A stretch of 63,630 nucleotides of DNA from an uncultured Archangium sp. (lineage in GTDB: Bacteria > Myxococcota > Myxococcia > Myxococcales > Myxococcaceae), in contig CAIVGN010000101.1 in assembly GCA_903905455.1 (NCBI GenBank), positions 1 through 63,630 on the forward strand, read 5' to 3'. This document shows positions 48,405-57,796 of the stretch, piece by piece. The position numbers and the translations under genes are program-made. Each line of letters starts with the position of its first letter. Within the stretch, counting starts at the first letter, position 1. The notes beneath the pieces were generated by a model. It searched no databases. It saw only the letters and a list, made by a program, of their open reading frames with translations, and was not told the DNA's origin.

Positions 48405-51104
48405 TCAATCGAGCTTCCCGAACCAGCCGCGCCGCTCCATCCACTTCGAGAGCTCGAGCACCGGCACGATGGTGAGCGCCGCGCCACCGACGATGAGCCA
48501 GTCGACGGCCGAGAGCGCGAAGGTGGCGAAGAGGTTCTGCAGGAACGGCACGTAGAGGATCGCCAGCAGCAGCACCAGCTCCCACCCGATGGCGAGGTTG
48601 AGCCGCGTGTTCGCGAACGGCCGGTGCAGCACCGAGACGCGATCCGACCGGTAGTTGTAGGCCTTGAAGAACTGGATCAGCACCAGGGACACGAAGGTCA
48701 TGGACATCGCCTCGGGCAGGCCGCGCCCCGACTGCGACGCCCAGGCAAAGAGCCCCACGTTCACGAGGGTCGACCACGCCCCGCCCACGGCCATCAGGAT
48801 GACCACGGGCCGGGTGAAGATGCCGGCCTTCCCGTCGCGCGGGCGCCGCTGCATGAGGTCGTCTTCGGGCGGGTCGACGGCGAGCGCGAGCGCCGGCAGC
48901 CCGTCGGTCGCGAGGTTCACCCAGAGGATCTGCACCGCGGTGAGCGGGAGCCCCAGGCCGAAGAGCGAGGCCCCGACCATCAGGCCGATCTCCCCGATGT
49001 TCGAAGACAGCAGGTACATCAGGTACTTCTTGATGTTGCCGAAGACGCGGCGGCCCTCCTCCACGGCGGCGATGATGGAGGCGAAGCTGTCGTCGGTGAG
49101 CGTCATCGCGGCGGCCTCGCGCGAGACGTCGGTGCCGGTGATGCCCATGGCGATGCCGATGTCGGCCTTGCGCAACGAGGGCGCGTCGTTCACCCCGTCG
49201 CCCGTCATGGCCACCGAGTGCCCGCCCGCCTGCAGCGCGGTGACGATGCGCAGCTTGTGAGCCGGGGACACCCGCGCGAACACGTCGATGCCCTCGATGG
49301 CCGCCGCGAGCTGGGCCTCGTCCATGGCGTCGAGCTCGCGCCCGGTGGCCACGCGGCCCGCCTTGAGGATCCCCAGCTCGCGGGCCACCGCCTCGGCGGT
49401 CTCCGGGTGGTCCCCGGTGATCATCACCGCGCGAATGCCCGCTGACTCACACTTCGCGATGGCGTCGAAGGCCTCGGGCCGGGGCGGGTCGATCATCCCC
49501 ACGAGGCCCAGCAAGGTGAGCCCGGCGCTCGAGTCCTGCAACGAGCCGCCGGGCTTCTGGGCGATGGCCAGCACCCGCAGCGCGGCAGCCGCGAGCTGCT
49601 TCGCCGCGCCCAGCACGCGCTCCCGCCCAGCGTCGTCGAGCGGCGTCGGCCCCTCGGCCCCTTGCTCCCGGGAGCAGGCCGCGAGCACCACCTCGGGGGC
49701 GCCCTTGACGAAGACGACCTGGCCCGTGGGCCCGCGGTGCAGCGTCGCCATGCGCCGGCTCTCGGAGGTGAAGGGCACCTCGCTCAGGCGCGGATGGGCG
49801 GCGTCGAGCGTGGCCTTGTCGAGGCCGAGCTTCGCCGCGGCGACGACGAGCGCCCCCTCGGTGGGATCTCCGCGGACGCCAAAGGCCGCTTCGGCGGCGG
49901 CGTTCGCTTGCGGGGACAGCGGCTTGCGCACCAACGTGGCATCGGACGCCAGCCCCCCGGCCTCCAGGAGCGCGCGCAACGGGGCCGTCATCGCGGCCGG
50001 CTGCCCATCACGGGTGAGAAGGCCCTTCGGCTCGTAGCCGGCCCCCGACAACTCCAGCAGCTCGCCAGCCACGAAGAAGCGGCGCACCGTCATCTCGTCT
50101 TTCGTCAGCGTGCCCGTCTTGTCCGAGCAGATGACCGAGGTGCTGCCCAGCGTCTCGACCGCGGGGAGCCGGCGGATGAGCGCGTTGCGCTTCGCCATGC
50201 GCTGCAGGCCCAGGGCGAGCGAGACGGTGACCACGGCGGGGAGCGCTTCGGGCACCACGGCCACGGCCAGGGCGATGCCGAAGATGAACATCTCCACGAA
50301 GGGCTGCCCGCGCAGCAAGCCGACGCCGACGATGACGGCGACCACCACCAGCGCCACCTTCGCCAGCACCGCGCCCACGCGATCGAGGTTCTTCTGCAGC
50401 GGCGTCTTCGCCGTCTGCACGGTGTCCAGCAGCGCGGCGATGCGGCCGAACTCGGTCTGCATGCCGGTGGCCACCACCACCGCGCGGCCCCGCCCGGAGG
50501 TCAGCACCGTGCCCGCGTGCACGAGGTTCTTCCGATCTCCCACCGGCAGCTCGCCGTCGAGGGGCGCGGTGTGCTTCTCGACGGGCATGGACTCGCCGGT
50601 GAGCGCGGCCTCCTCGGCCTGGAGGCTGATGGCCGCGAGCAACCTTCCGTCCGCGGGCACCCGGTCGCCGGTGTGCAGCACCACCACGTCACCGGGCACC
50701 ACGTCCCGCGCGGGCACCGTGGTCTGCTCGCCGTCGCGCAGGACGTTGGCGTGCGGCGCCGCGAGCTTCTGGAGCGCTTCGATGGCGCGCTCGGCGCGGT
50801 ACTCCTGCACGAAGCCCAACAGCACCGCGAAGAGCACGATGACCGCGATGACCAGCGACTCGAGCCCGTGCCCCATGGCGACGGAGAGGACCGTCGCCCC
50901 GAGCAAGATGAGGATGAGCACGTTCTTGAACTGCGCGAGGAGGATGCGCCAGCCCGACACCCGTTCGGTGGCCCGCAGCTCATTGGGGCCGACCTCCCTC
51001 AGGCGCTGGGCGGCCTCGGCGTGGGTCAGGCCCGCCTCTCGGCTCTTCAGCGTGGCGAGGGCATCGACGGTCGACAGTTGGTGCCAGGCAGTCGCGGTAA
51101 ACAC
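48405..51104 (-). CDS. P2-type cation-transporting ATPase (calcium-type)
   Basis: I take the GTG at 51104 as start (GAGG upstream); an ATG at 51140 adds 12 unlikely residues. The 899-residue protein has TGES (169-172), VVPEALP in helix M4 (283-289, a P2A-type ion site), phosphorylated Asp328 in DKTGT, and MTGDGVNDAPSLRKADIGIAMG. The layout is that of SERCA/PMCA-like pumps that export Ca2+ or related cations from the cytoplasm. The last 130 residues form the C-terminal helices. A copy of 44 bases from its end is at 46361-46404. Confidence 0.92.
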   Translation of the reverse strand: MFTATAWHQLSTVDALATLKSREAGLTHAEAAQRLREVGPNELRATERVSGWRILLAQFKNVLILILLGATVLSVAMGHGLESLVIAVIVLFAVLLGFVQEYRAERAIEALQKLAAPHANVLRDGEQTTVPARDVVPGDVVVLHTGDRVPADGRLLAAISLQAEEAALTGESMPVEKHTAPLDGELPVGDRKNLVHAGTVLTSGRGRAVVVATGMQTEFGRIAALLDTVQTAKTPLQKNLDRVGAVLAKVALVVVAVIVGVGLLRGQPFVEMFIFGIALAVAVVPEALPAVVTVSLALGLQRMAKRNALIRRLPAVETLGSTSVICSDKTGTLTKDEMTVRRFFVAGELLELSGAGYEPKGLLTRDGQPAAMTAPLRALLEAGGLASDATLVRKPLSPQANAAAEAAFGVRGDPTEGALVVAAAKLGLDKATLDAAHPRLSEVPFTSESRRMATLHRGPTGQVVFVKGAPEVVLAACSREQGAEGPTPLDDAGRERVLGAAKQLAAAALRVLAIAQKPGGSLQDSSAGLTLLGLVGMIDPPRPEAFDAIAKCESAGIRAVMITGDHPETAEAVARELGILKAGRVATGRELDAMDEAQLAAAIEGIDVFARVSPAHKLRIVTALQAGGHSVAMTGDGVNDAPSLRKADIGIAMGITGTDVSREAAAMTLTDDSFASIIAAVEEGRRVFGNIKKYLMYLLSSNIGEIGLMVGASLFGLGLPLTAVQILWVNLATDGLPALALAVDPPEDDLMQRRPRDGKAGIFTRPVVILMAVGGAWSTLVNVGLFAWASQSGRGLPEAMSMTFVSLVLIQFFKAYNYRSDRVSVLHRPFANTRLNLAIGWELVLLLAILYVPFLQNLFATFALSAVDWLIVGGAALTIVPVLELSKWMERRGWFGKLD

Positions 51105-51248
51105 TCGGGCCTCACGGGGGATTCGGGGGCTTCCGGGCAAGAGACCGCACGACGCATGCCAGCCGCTCGTTGCAGCCGATTCACCGCGGCAGCAGCGCAG
51201 GTTCTGCGTCGAGGCGCCGCTTCGTGCACAGCGTGAGGAAGTGGGCCG

Positions 51249-53114
51249 CTACTGCTCCGCGAGCGCGCGCACGGCGGGCAGCTCGGGATCGTCCTTCGGA
51301 GCGACCGTCACGTAGCGCGTGAAGGCCGCCTTCATCTCCGCGGTCTTCCCCAGCCGCCCGGCGGCGATGCCGAGGTTCTTGAGCACGTTGGGCTGCGGCG
51401 CCTCGTCGTGGTCCGCGCCGTCGCGGAGGATGTCGTAGGCCCGCGTGAGCCACGTGACGTCGTTGCCGCGCGCGATGCCAATGGTCAACGCCGTCAGCCC
51501 CCGCTGCCCCCGCGCGTTCCACACGTCGCGCCGCACCACCTCTTCCCACGAGCCCTTCGGCGCGGTGGCGCTCGTGCCCTCCAGCGCCGGCAGTTGCGCC
51601 TGGCTCTCGCGAAACCACGCCTCTTCATCGAAGGGCGCCCCGGGAGGCAGCAGCCGCTCACACAAGCCCCACGGCACCGCGCGGAAGTCGGTGACGTCGC
51701 CGGTCTTGAAACCTCCGCACACGATGAGCGGACGCTGCGCATTGGCGACCAGGAGTTGCTGCAGCCGGAACGCGCCGGGCGCCGAGGGATGCCAGCGGTC
51801 GCCCTCGGGGAAGTGCACGTCGGGGAAGGCGCGCCGCAGCCGGGTCGAATACCAGGGGTACGTGAGGAGCTGCTGATCGATGACGCGCAGTTCCGGCCGC
51901 ACGCCTTCGCAGGCCTGCAGCCCGCGCATCGCGTTGCCGATGAGGTCTCCCTGGGTGAGCACCAGCGCGCCTTCGGGTTGGTGCAGCAACGCGAGCCCGT
52001 ACTGGCGCACCGAGGTGGCGTCGTGCCGCGGGCGCTGCAGGACTCCCACGCCGAGCAGCACCACCACGAGCCCCAGCGTGACGTCTCGCCGGCGGAGCCA
52101 CAGCGGGCACGCGGCGCACAGCAGCAGGTGCGGCATGAGGAAGAAGCGCGCCACCACGTCGCGAAAGAGCGGGTTGTCCAGCGGCAGGTTGGCGAGCGAA
52201 CCAAAGACCACGAGACAGAGCACGAAGGTACCCGCGCCGAGGAGCACCCAGCGCTGCGACTTCAGCGTCCTCCACGTGAGCCCCAGGCCGATGACCACCA
52301 ACACCGCGACGACGGCGAACGACTGGTGCCCCTCGAAGTCGGCGAAGGCCCGGAGGAACGCGCCCAGCCCTCCGCTCGCCGGTTCCCCGGCCGCGAGTTG
52401 AAAGGTGCCGTACTCGCGCCGCAGCAGGTGCGTGAGCGCGCCGACGAGCGTGCGCAGGTCGCCCCACGAGAACGGCGTGTCCACCCCGCTCCACATGGGC
52501 AGCAACAGCAGCGGCGCGCCCCCCAACGCGAGGCCCGCGAGCAGCGCCTGCCATGACGGGTGCTTCCCCCCCCGTGCGAGGAGCAAGGGCCCCACCACGA
52601 AGAGCGCCGTCTGGTGGTGCGTCAGCGCCAGCCCGCTGGCCACCCCGAAGAGCAGGGCCGAGCGCTTGCCGCCGCCTCGTTGCACGTCGCGGGTCAACGC
52701 CCAGGCCACCAGCGCGACCAACGCGGTGTGCAGCGCAAAGACCTCGGTCGTCGTCGCGTAGAGCCACGGCAGAGGGCTGGCGAACCAGGCCGCCCCCGCG
52801 AGGAGCCCCGAGGCCGGCCGCTTCGTCCACCGCGTGACCAGGTCGACCAGCAGCGCCACCGTCACCGCGCCGCACACCGCCGAGACGAAGTGAAAGCGCA
52901 GCAGCGGGGTCCCCAGCGGAACGAGGCCCGCGAGGCGCAGCAGCAGGCCATGCAACGGGTACCCGGGGGGATGCGCCACGCCACCGGCGCACGCCGCGGC
53001 CGCGAGCTCGCCGGCATCACCTCCGGGGATCCCGGGGTGCAACGTCAGGGCATAGGCCACGAGGGCCACCAGGCCGCTCCCCACCGACCATCGCCAGGTG
53101 CGCGCGTCGACCAT
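51249..53114 (-). CDS. DUF2723 membrane protein (GT-C glycosyltransferase-like)
   Basis: The 621-residue protein begins with YALTLHPGIPGGDAGELAAA and GVAHPPGYPLH, the hallmark of DUF2723 proteins, where the Asp of GDAGE is the likely catalytic residue of a GT-C fold. About ten to twelve membrane helices follow, then a soluble periplasmic region (380-621) ending in TPR-like helices (NVLKNLGIAAGRLGKTAEMKAAF). Such proteins are thought to move sugars from lipid carriers. It starts four bases after the upstream small membrane protein and is likely in its operon. Confidence 0.85.
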   Translation of the reverse strand: MVDARTWRWSVGSGLVALVAYALTLHPGIPGGDAGELAAAACAGGVAHPPGYPLHGLLLRLAGLVPLGTPLLRFHFVSAVCGAVTVALLVDLVTRWTKRPASGLLAGAAWFASPLPWLYATTTEVFALHTALVALVAWALTRDVQRGGGKRSALLFGVASGLALTHHQTALFVVGPLLLARGGKHPSWQALLAGLALGGAPLLLLPMWSGVDTPFSWGDLRTLVGALTHLLRREYGTFQLAAGEPASGGLGAFLRAFADFEGHQSFAVVAVLVVIGLGLTWRTLKSQRWVLLGAGTFVLCLVVFGSLANLPLDNPLFRDVVARFFLMPHLLLCAACPLWLRRRDVTLGLVVVLLGVGVLQRPRHDATSVRQYGLALLHQPEGALVLTQGDLIGNAMRGLQACEGVRPELRVIDQQLLTYPWYSTRLRRAFPDVHFPEGDRWHPSAPGAFRLQQLLVANAQRPLIVCGGFKTGDVTDFRAVPWGLCERLLPPGAPFDEEAWFRESQAQLPALEGTSATAPKGSWEEVVRRDVWNARGQRGLTALTIGIARGNDVTWLTRAYDILRDGADHDEAPQPNVLKNLGIAAGRLGKTAEMKAAFTRYVTVAPKDDPELPAVRALAEQ

Positions 53115-53118
53115 GGGT

Positions 53119-53628
53119 TCAGGTGTCGAACGCCGTGAGGTGGACCCACGTCACGCCACCCGTTCCTTCGAGCAACACCGCGTTGCGATGGAGCCACACA
53201 CCTCCGTCCGGCGTGACCGAGGCGGGCAGCTCGAGCTTGGTGCCCGTCAGCGAAGGCGTGGTGGGCTCGAGCACGCGCATGCGGTCGACGACGTCGGGCT
53301 CGGCGATCTCCTGCTCCGCGCCGCGGGCGAGGTGGTTGCTCGAGAGGAACGCAGGCGCGCCGCCCGGAGGCAGCTGCACCAGCACCTCGTAGTACGAGTC
53401 CTGGAAGCCCAGCTGGCGGCTGTCGTAGTGCAGCGGTCTGCTGGGCAGGCGCACCCCGAAGAGCGTGGGCAAGTCGCGCTCGGGCACGGCGTCGGGGCTC
53501 CACTCGCCGGTCGCTCCGAAGGACGACACCGCGCTGGTCAGCACCCACACCAACGCGCCGGTGCCCAGGCAGCCGAAGAAGGTCAGCCCCGCGAGCACCC
53601 ACACCACCGTCTTCGTCGACTTCGTCAC
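53119..53628 (-). CDS. Single-pass membrane protein, function unknown
   Basis: I chose the GTG at 53628 because the upstream ATG at 53664 would overlap the start codon of the divergent gene. The 169-residue product has one N-terminal membrane helix (about 8-30) and an extracytoplasmic beta-rich domain (LPTLFGVRLPSRPLHYDSRQLGF; EVLVQLPPGG). No family is recognised. It lies four bases before the DUF2723 gene. Confidence 0.6.
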   Translation of the reverse strand: MTKSTKTVVWVLAGLTFFGCLGTGALVWVLTSAVSSFGATGEWSPDAVPERDLPTLFGVRLPSRPLHYDSRQLGFQDSYYEVLVQLPPGGAPAFLSSNHLARGAEQEIAEPDVVDRMRVLEPTTPSLTGTKLELPASVTPDGGVWLHRNAVLLEGTGGVTWVHLTAFDT

Positions 53629-53662
53629 GGCTCGCAGCGTAGCGATGCGGTAGAGCGAGCGC

Positions 53663-54787
53663 ATGAAGTCACTCGCGTTCCTGCTCTTCGGGCTCCTGGC
53701 CGGCTGCGCCACCGTGCAGCCCTCGCGCGCGCTTCCGACCGCCGACGCCCACCGCCGCTTCGGCCTCGACGAGCAGGTCATCGCCCCGTGGGAAGACGGC
53801 CTGCGCACCGACTCCACGCCCGGCACCTACGAGTGGTGGTACTTCGACGCGCACCTCGACGACGGCTCGACGCTGGTGGTGGTCTTTCACACCAAGCCCT
53901 TCACCGGCACCAATGGCCCGCTGAGCCCGGTGGTGCAGGTAGACCTCGTGCGGCCCGACGGCACGAAGGTCTCGAAGACCGTGGCCCTGCCCGCCGACCA
54001 GTTCTCGGCCTCGAAAGAGCGCTGCGACGTCTCCATCGGGAAGAACCGCTTCGAGGGCGATCTCCACGAGTACCGCATTCACCTCGACACGCCGGAGCTC
54101 GCCGGAGACCTCACCCTGACCGGAGAGGTCGAGGCCTGGCGACCCGCGGCCGGCATCCTCGCCTTCGGGGCCACGGACGAGAAGTACTTCGCCTGGCTCC
54201 CCGCGGTGCCCCAGGGCCACGTCGAAGGCGCGCTCACCGTGGAGGGCACGCGCATGGAGCTCCACGGCACCGGGTACCACGATCACAACTGGGGCAACGC
54301 CCCGCTCACCGAGCTCATCCACGACTGGTACTGGGGCCGCGCGCGGGTGGGCGAGTACTCGGTCATCGCCAGCTTCATCACCGCCGACAAGAAGTTCAGC
54401 GGCACGCAGTTCCCCATCTTCCTCCTCGCGAAGGGTGACCAGGTGCTCGCCGGTGACGGGACGCACGTCACCTTCTCCAGCAGCGACGTCACCACCGACG
54501 AGGTCACCGGCAAGCCCATCGCCTCGCGGCTCGAGTGGAACTACGCGCACGACGGCAAGCGCTACCGGGTGACGTTCCTGCGCAAGCGCGACCTCGCGCG
54601 CGCCTCGATGCTCGACCTGCTGCCCGGCGTCACCCGCTTCTTGGCGCGGCTCTCGGGCTTCGACGGCGCCTACCACCGCTTCACCGGCGACGTGACCGTG
54701 GAGGCCTTCGAAGGCGAGACCCTCGTCGACACCCAGACCAACGCCACCGCGGTGTGGGAGCTGATGTACCTGGGCCACGCGCCCTGA
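53663..54787 (+). CDS. CrtC/AttH-family lipocalin-like lipoprotein
   Basis: The 374-residue product has a lipobox (FGLLAGC, Cys15) and the two CrtC/AttH signatures: TYEWWYFDAHLDDGSTLVVVFH near residue 55 and GTGYHDHNWGN near 205. CrtC hydrates carotenoid precursors, but most family members have unknown lipophilic ligands. The lipidated form here may bind lipids or pigments at a membrane. Its end is followed within six bases by the palindrome that precedes the TonB receptor operon. Confidence 0.85.
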   Translation: MKSLAFLLFGLLAGCATVQPSRALPTADAHRRFGLDEQVIAPWEDGLRTDSTPGTYEWWYFDAHLDDGSTLVVVFHTKPFTGTNGPLSPVVQVDLVRPDGTKVSKTVALPADQFSASKERCDVSIGKNRFEGDLHEYRIHLDTPELAGDLTLTGEVEAWRPAAGILAFGATDEKYFAWLPAVPQGHVEGALTVEGTRMELHGTGYHDHNWGNAPLTELIHDWYWGRARVGEYSVIASFITADKKFSGTQFPIFLLAKGDQVLAGDGTHVTFSSSDVTTDEVTGKPIASRLEWNYAHDGKRYRVTFLRKRDLARASMLDLLPGVTRFLARLSGFDGAYHRFTGDVTVEAFEGETLVDTQTNATAVWELMYLGHAP

Positions 54788-54792
54788 CCCGT

Positions 54793-54813
54793 TGTTGCAA
54801 CATGGTGGCAACA
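54793..54813. promoter_or_regulatory. Operator-like 21-bp imperfect palindrome
   Basis: TGTTGC (54793-54798) and GCAACA (54808-54813) frame a nine-base centre. The half sites TGTTGCAAC and TGTTGCCAC (minus strand) agree at eight of nine positions. Size and symmetry fit a Fur/Zur-type dimer site, and it lies 35 bases before a small His-rich gene and a TonB receptor. No consensus for this phylum was checked. Confidence 0.5.
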
Positions 54814-54847
54814 GCGCTTGACGCCACGGTGAGGGCCCAGTAATCAG

Positions 54848-55222
54848 GTGACCGTGTCTCCCCGGGGCCTGATCAGCGCGGTGTTGCTGCTCGTGCAAGT
54901 GCTCGGGCTGGGGCACCTCGCGGTCTCGCACCACCTGCTGAGCAACACCGGCGCGGTGGTCGACGCGGTCGAGCTGAGCCTCGAGCCGCACTCGCACGCG
55001 GCCGAGCACCTGTGTGAAGGCGACGTCTCGTTCCACGCGCAGGGCGCCGGCGACGAGTGCCTGGTGGTGGCGTCGTGGAAGGCCCCGGCCTTCTTCGCCC
55101 CCGGGCCGGTGCTCACCACCGAGGCGCGCGGCTGCGCCGAGCTCACCCACTTCGTCTCCCGCGGGCAATCGTCGCTCGCGGTGCTCTTCGTCGCGCCCAA
55201 GGCTTCCCCGCCACGAAGTTGA
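54848..55222 (+). CDS. Small exported His-rich protein
   Basis: The 124-residue product (GTG start; the next GTG two codons on is possible) has a hydrophobic signal-like start (LISAVLLLVQVLGLGHLAVSHHL). It also has clustered histidines (SHHLL, EPHSHAAEHLCEGD, FHAQ) and three cysteines, suggesting metal binding outside the cytoplasm. No family is recognised. It is the first gene after the operator-like palindrome and 45 bases before the TonB-dependent receptor, so a role in metal uptake or sensing is likely. Confidence 0.6.
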   Translation: MTVSPRGLISAVLLLVQVLGLGHLAVSHHLLSNTGAVVDAVELSLEPHSHAAEHLCEGDVSFHAQGAGDECLVVASWKAPAFFAPGPVLTTEARGCAELTHFVSRGQSSLAVLFVAPKASPPRS

Positions 55223-55267
55223 TCAGCCGCCGTCGTCTTCGCTGATCACCTTCGCACCGGGAAGCCC

Positions 55268-57796
55268 ATGTCATCCCTCACCCCTTCACGGGGGCTGCTG
55301 CTCTCACTGCTGCTGCTGACCACGCGCGCGTTCGCGGACGTGGTGCCCCCCGAGGTCGTCTCGCGCTTCGAGGCGACGCTGCCCGCCGACGCGCCGCCGC
55401 CGAACCACGACCACGTGCTGCTCGAGTTCACCGTCAGCGCCGAGGGGCGCGCGGGCGACGTGCTGGTCATCGAGTCGGCCGGCGCGCAGTGGGACAAGGC
55501 GTCCATCGACGCGCTGCTCAAGTGGCAGTTCAAGCCCGCGCTCCACGACGGCACCCCGGTGGCCTCGCGCACGCGGCTCTCGTTCAACATGCCGGTGCAG
55601 TTGATGGTGAAGCCCGACGCGGGCCCGCCGCCCGAGCCTGGTGACGGAGGCGTCGCGCCGCCGGCCATCGTGCCCAGCGACGAGGCGGACGCGGGCCACC
55701 CGCACCACGACTACGCCACCACGGTGCTGGGGCGCAGCCAGCCGAAATCTCGCGGCAGCGCGGACTTCACCATCGACGTGGGGGCGCTGCAGGCCGTGCC
55801 CCACAAGAGCGCCGCCGACTTCCTCAAGCTGGCGCCCGGCATCCTCCTCACCAACGAGGGCGGCGAAGGGCACCCCGAGCGCATCTTCCTGCGCGGCTTC
55901 GACGCGCGTGAAGGGCAAGACCTCGAGCTGACCGTGGACGGCGTGCCGGTCAACGACTCGGGCAACCTGCATGGCAATGGCTACGCGGACCTGAACTTCA
56001 TCATCCCCGAGCTGGTGGAGAACCTGCGGGTGCTCGAGGGGCCGCTCGACCCGCGCCAGGGCAACTACGCGGTGGCCGGCAGCGCCGACTACCAGCTGGG
56101 GCTGCCCGAGCGGGGGCTCACGGTGAAGGGCTCCTACGGCAGCTTCGACACCATGCGCCTCGTGGGGCTGTGGGGCCCGCCGGGGGAATCGTCGCGCACC
56201 TTCGGCGGGGTGCAGCTCTTCCGCACGTCGGGCTTCGGGCAGAACCGCGAGGCGCAGAACGCCAAGGTGATGGGGCAGTACGAGGGCCGACTCTCGGACA
56301 GCACCAGCTTCCGCCTGGGCGCGCTGGGCTACGGCACGATGTTCAAGTCCGCCGGGGTGCTGCGCGTGGACGACGTGAAGAATGGCCAGCTGGGCTTCTA
56401 CGACACCTCCGACGCGCGCCAGGGCGGCGACGCGCTGCGGGCCCAGGTCCACTTCGATCTCCACGGCCACACCGGCGACTTCTCGCACGACCAGGCGGTG
56501 TTCCTCATCTACCGCTCGACGCGCATGCTCGAGAACTTCACGGGCTTCCTCCATGACGTGCAGCTCGCGCAGCAGTCGCCCCACGAGCAGCGCGGTGACC
56601 TCTTCGACCGCGACACCAGCACCTTCACCGTGGGGGCCCGGGGCGCGGCGCGCTGGCGCACCAAGCTGCTGGGCCGCAACCAGGACCTGGAGATCGGCTA
56701 CTTCGGCCGCTTCGACGCGGTGCGCGGCACCCAGACCCGGCTGCTGGCGGGCAGCAACACCCCGTATGCCCGCGACCTCGATCTCGACTCCAAGCTCACC
56801 GACGTCGGCGCCTACGTCGACTTGAACCTCTCGCCGGCGTGGTGGCTCACGCTGCGGGGAGGCCTGCGCGGCGAGATGCTCACCTACGACGTGCTCGACC
56901 TCTGCGCGCAGAAGGAAGTGCGCCGCCCCTCCACCACCTCGCCTCCCGGCGACGAGAGCTGCCTCTCGCAGCGCGACCTCGGGCTGTACCGCGACCCCTC
57001 GGAGCGCAACAGCACCTCGGGCGGCGCGCTCATGCCCCGCGGCACGCTGCTCCTCGGGCCCTTCCAGAACGTCACCTTCAGCGGCGCCGCCGGCACGGGG
57101 GTGCGCAGCATCGACCCGCAGTTCATCAGCGAGAACCTGAAGGCGCCCTTCGCGAGCATCTTCTCGTGGGAAGGCGGCGCGAGCTGGCAGCAACACACCG
57201 ACGCCTGGGACGCCAACGCCCGGGCCGTGGTCTTCGGCACCCGCGTGGACAAGGACCTGGTGTTCAGCGCACAGGACGGGCGCGGGCTCATCGGCGGCAG
57301 CACCTCGCGCCTCGGCGGCCTGGTCACTGCGCGCGTGCGCGGCACCTTCTACGATCTCGCCGGCAACGTGACCTACGTGCAGTCGAAGTTCGACGACACC
57401 AACCTGCTGGTGCCCTACGTGCCCGACCTCGTGGCGCGCCTCGACGCGAGCGTCTTCCACGCGCTGCCGTGGCTCGAGCCGCTGGGCTCGCCGCTCAAGG
57501 GCCGCGCGGGCCTCGGGGTCACCTCCGTGGGCCGGCGCGCCCTGCCCTACGGCCAGCGCAGCGACGTCATCTTCACCATCGACGCCTCGGCGGAGGTGGC
57601 CTGGCGCCAGTTCAGCGTCGGGCTCTCGGCCACCAACCTGCTCGACACCCAGTACAAGCAGGTGGAGCTCAACTACGCGTCGGACTTCCACACCTCGGGC
57701 TCGCTGCCCAGCCTCGTGCCCGCGCGCCACTTCGCCGCCGGCGCCCCGCGCATGGTGCTGGTCACGCTCGCCGTGCACCTCGGAGGTGAGCCGTGA
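55268..57796 (+). CDS. TonB-dependent receptor with N-terminal TonB-C-like domain
   Basis: The 842-residue protein has a signal peptide (ending near 22, TRAFA). Residues about 25-115 look like a TonB C-terminal domain (LLEFTVSAEGRAGDVLVIES, LLKWQFKPALHDGTPV). A plug (about 160-275) with LRGFDAREGQDLELTVDGVPVND and a 22-strand barrel follow. It imports a scarce substrate across the outer membrane; neighbours suggest a metal or metal complex. Having a TonB-C domain in the receptor itself is unusual. The stop overlaps the next GTG (GTGA). Confidence 0.88.
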   Translation: MSSLTPSRGLLLSLLLLTTRAFADVVPPEVVSRFEATLPADAPPPNHDHVLLEFTVSAEGRAGDVLVIESAGAQWDKASIDALLKWQFKPALHDGTPVASRTRLSFNMPVQLMVKPDAGPPPEPGDGGVAPPAIVPSDEADAGHPHHDYATTVLGRSQPKSRGSADFTIDVGALQAVPHKSAADFLKLAPGILLTNEGGEGHPERIFLRGFDAREGQDLELTVDGVPVNDSGNLHGNGYADLNFIIPELVENLRVLEGPLDPRQGNYAVAGSADYQLGLPERGLTVKGSYGSFDTMRLVGLWGPPGESSRTFGGVQLFRTSGFGQNREAQNAKVMGQYEGRLSDSTSFRLGALGYGTMFKSAGVLRVDDVKNGQLGFYDTSDARQGGDALRAQVHFDLHGHTGDFSHDQAVFLIYRSTRMLENFTGFLHDVQLAQQSPHEQRGDLFDRDTSTFTVGARGAARWRTKLLGRNQDLEIGYFGRFDAVRGTQTRLLAGSNTPYARDLDLDSKLTDVGAYVDLNLSPAWWLTLRGGLRGEMLTYDVLDLCAQKEVRRPSTTSPPGDESCLSQRDLGLYRDPSERNSTSGGALMPRGTLLLGPFQNVTFSGAAGTGVRSIDPQFISENLKAPFASIFSWEGGASWQQHTDAWDANARAVVFGTRVDKDLVFSAQDGRGLIGGSTSRLGGLVTARVRGTFYDLAGNVTYVQSKFDDTNLLVPYVPDLVARLDASVFHALPWLEPLGSPLKGRAGLGVTSVGRRALPYGQRSDVIFTIDASAEVAWRQFSVGLSATNLLDTQYKQVELNYASDFHTSGSLPSLVPARHFAAGAPRMVLVTLAVHLGGEP

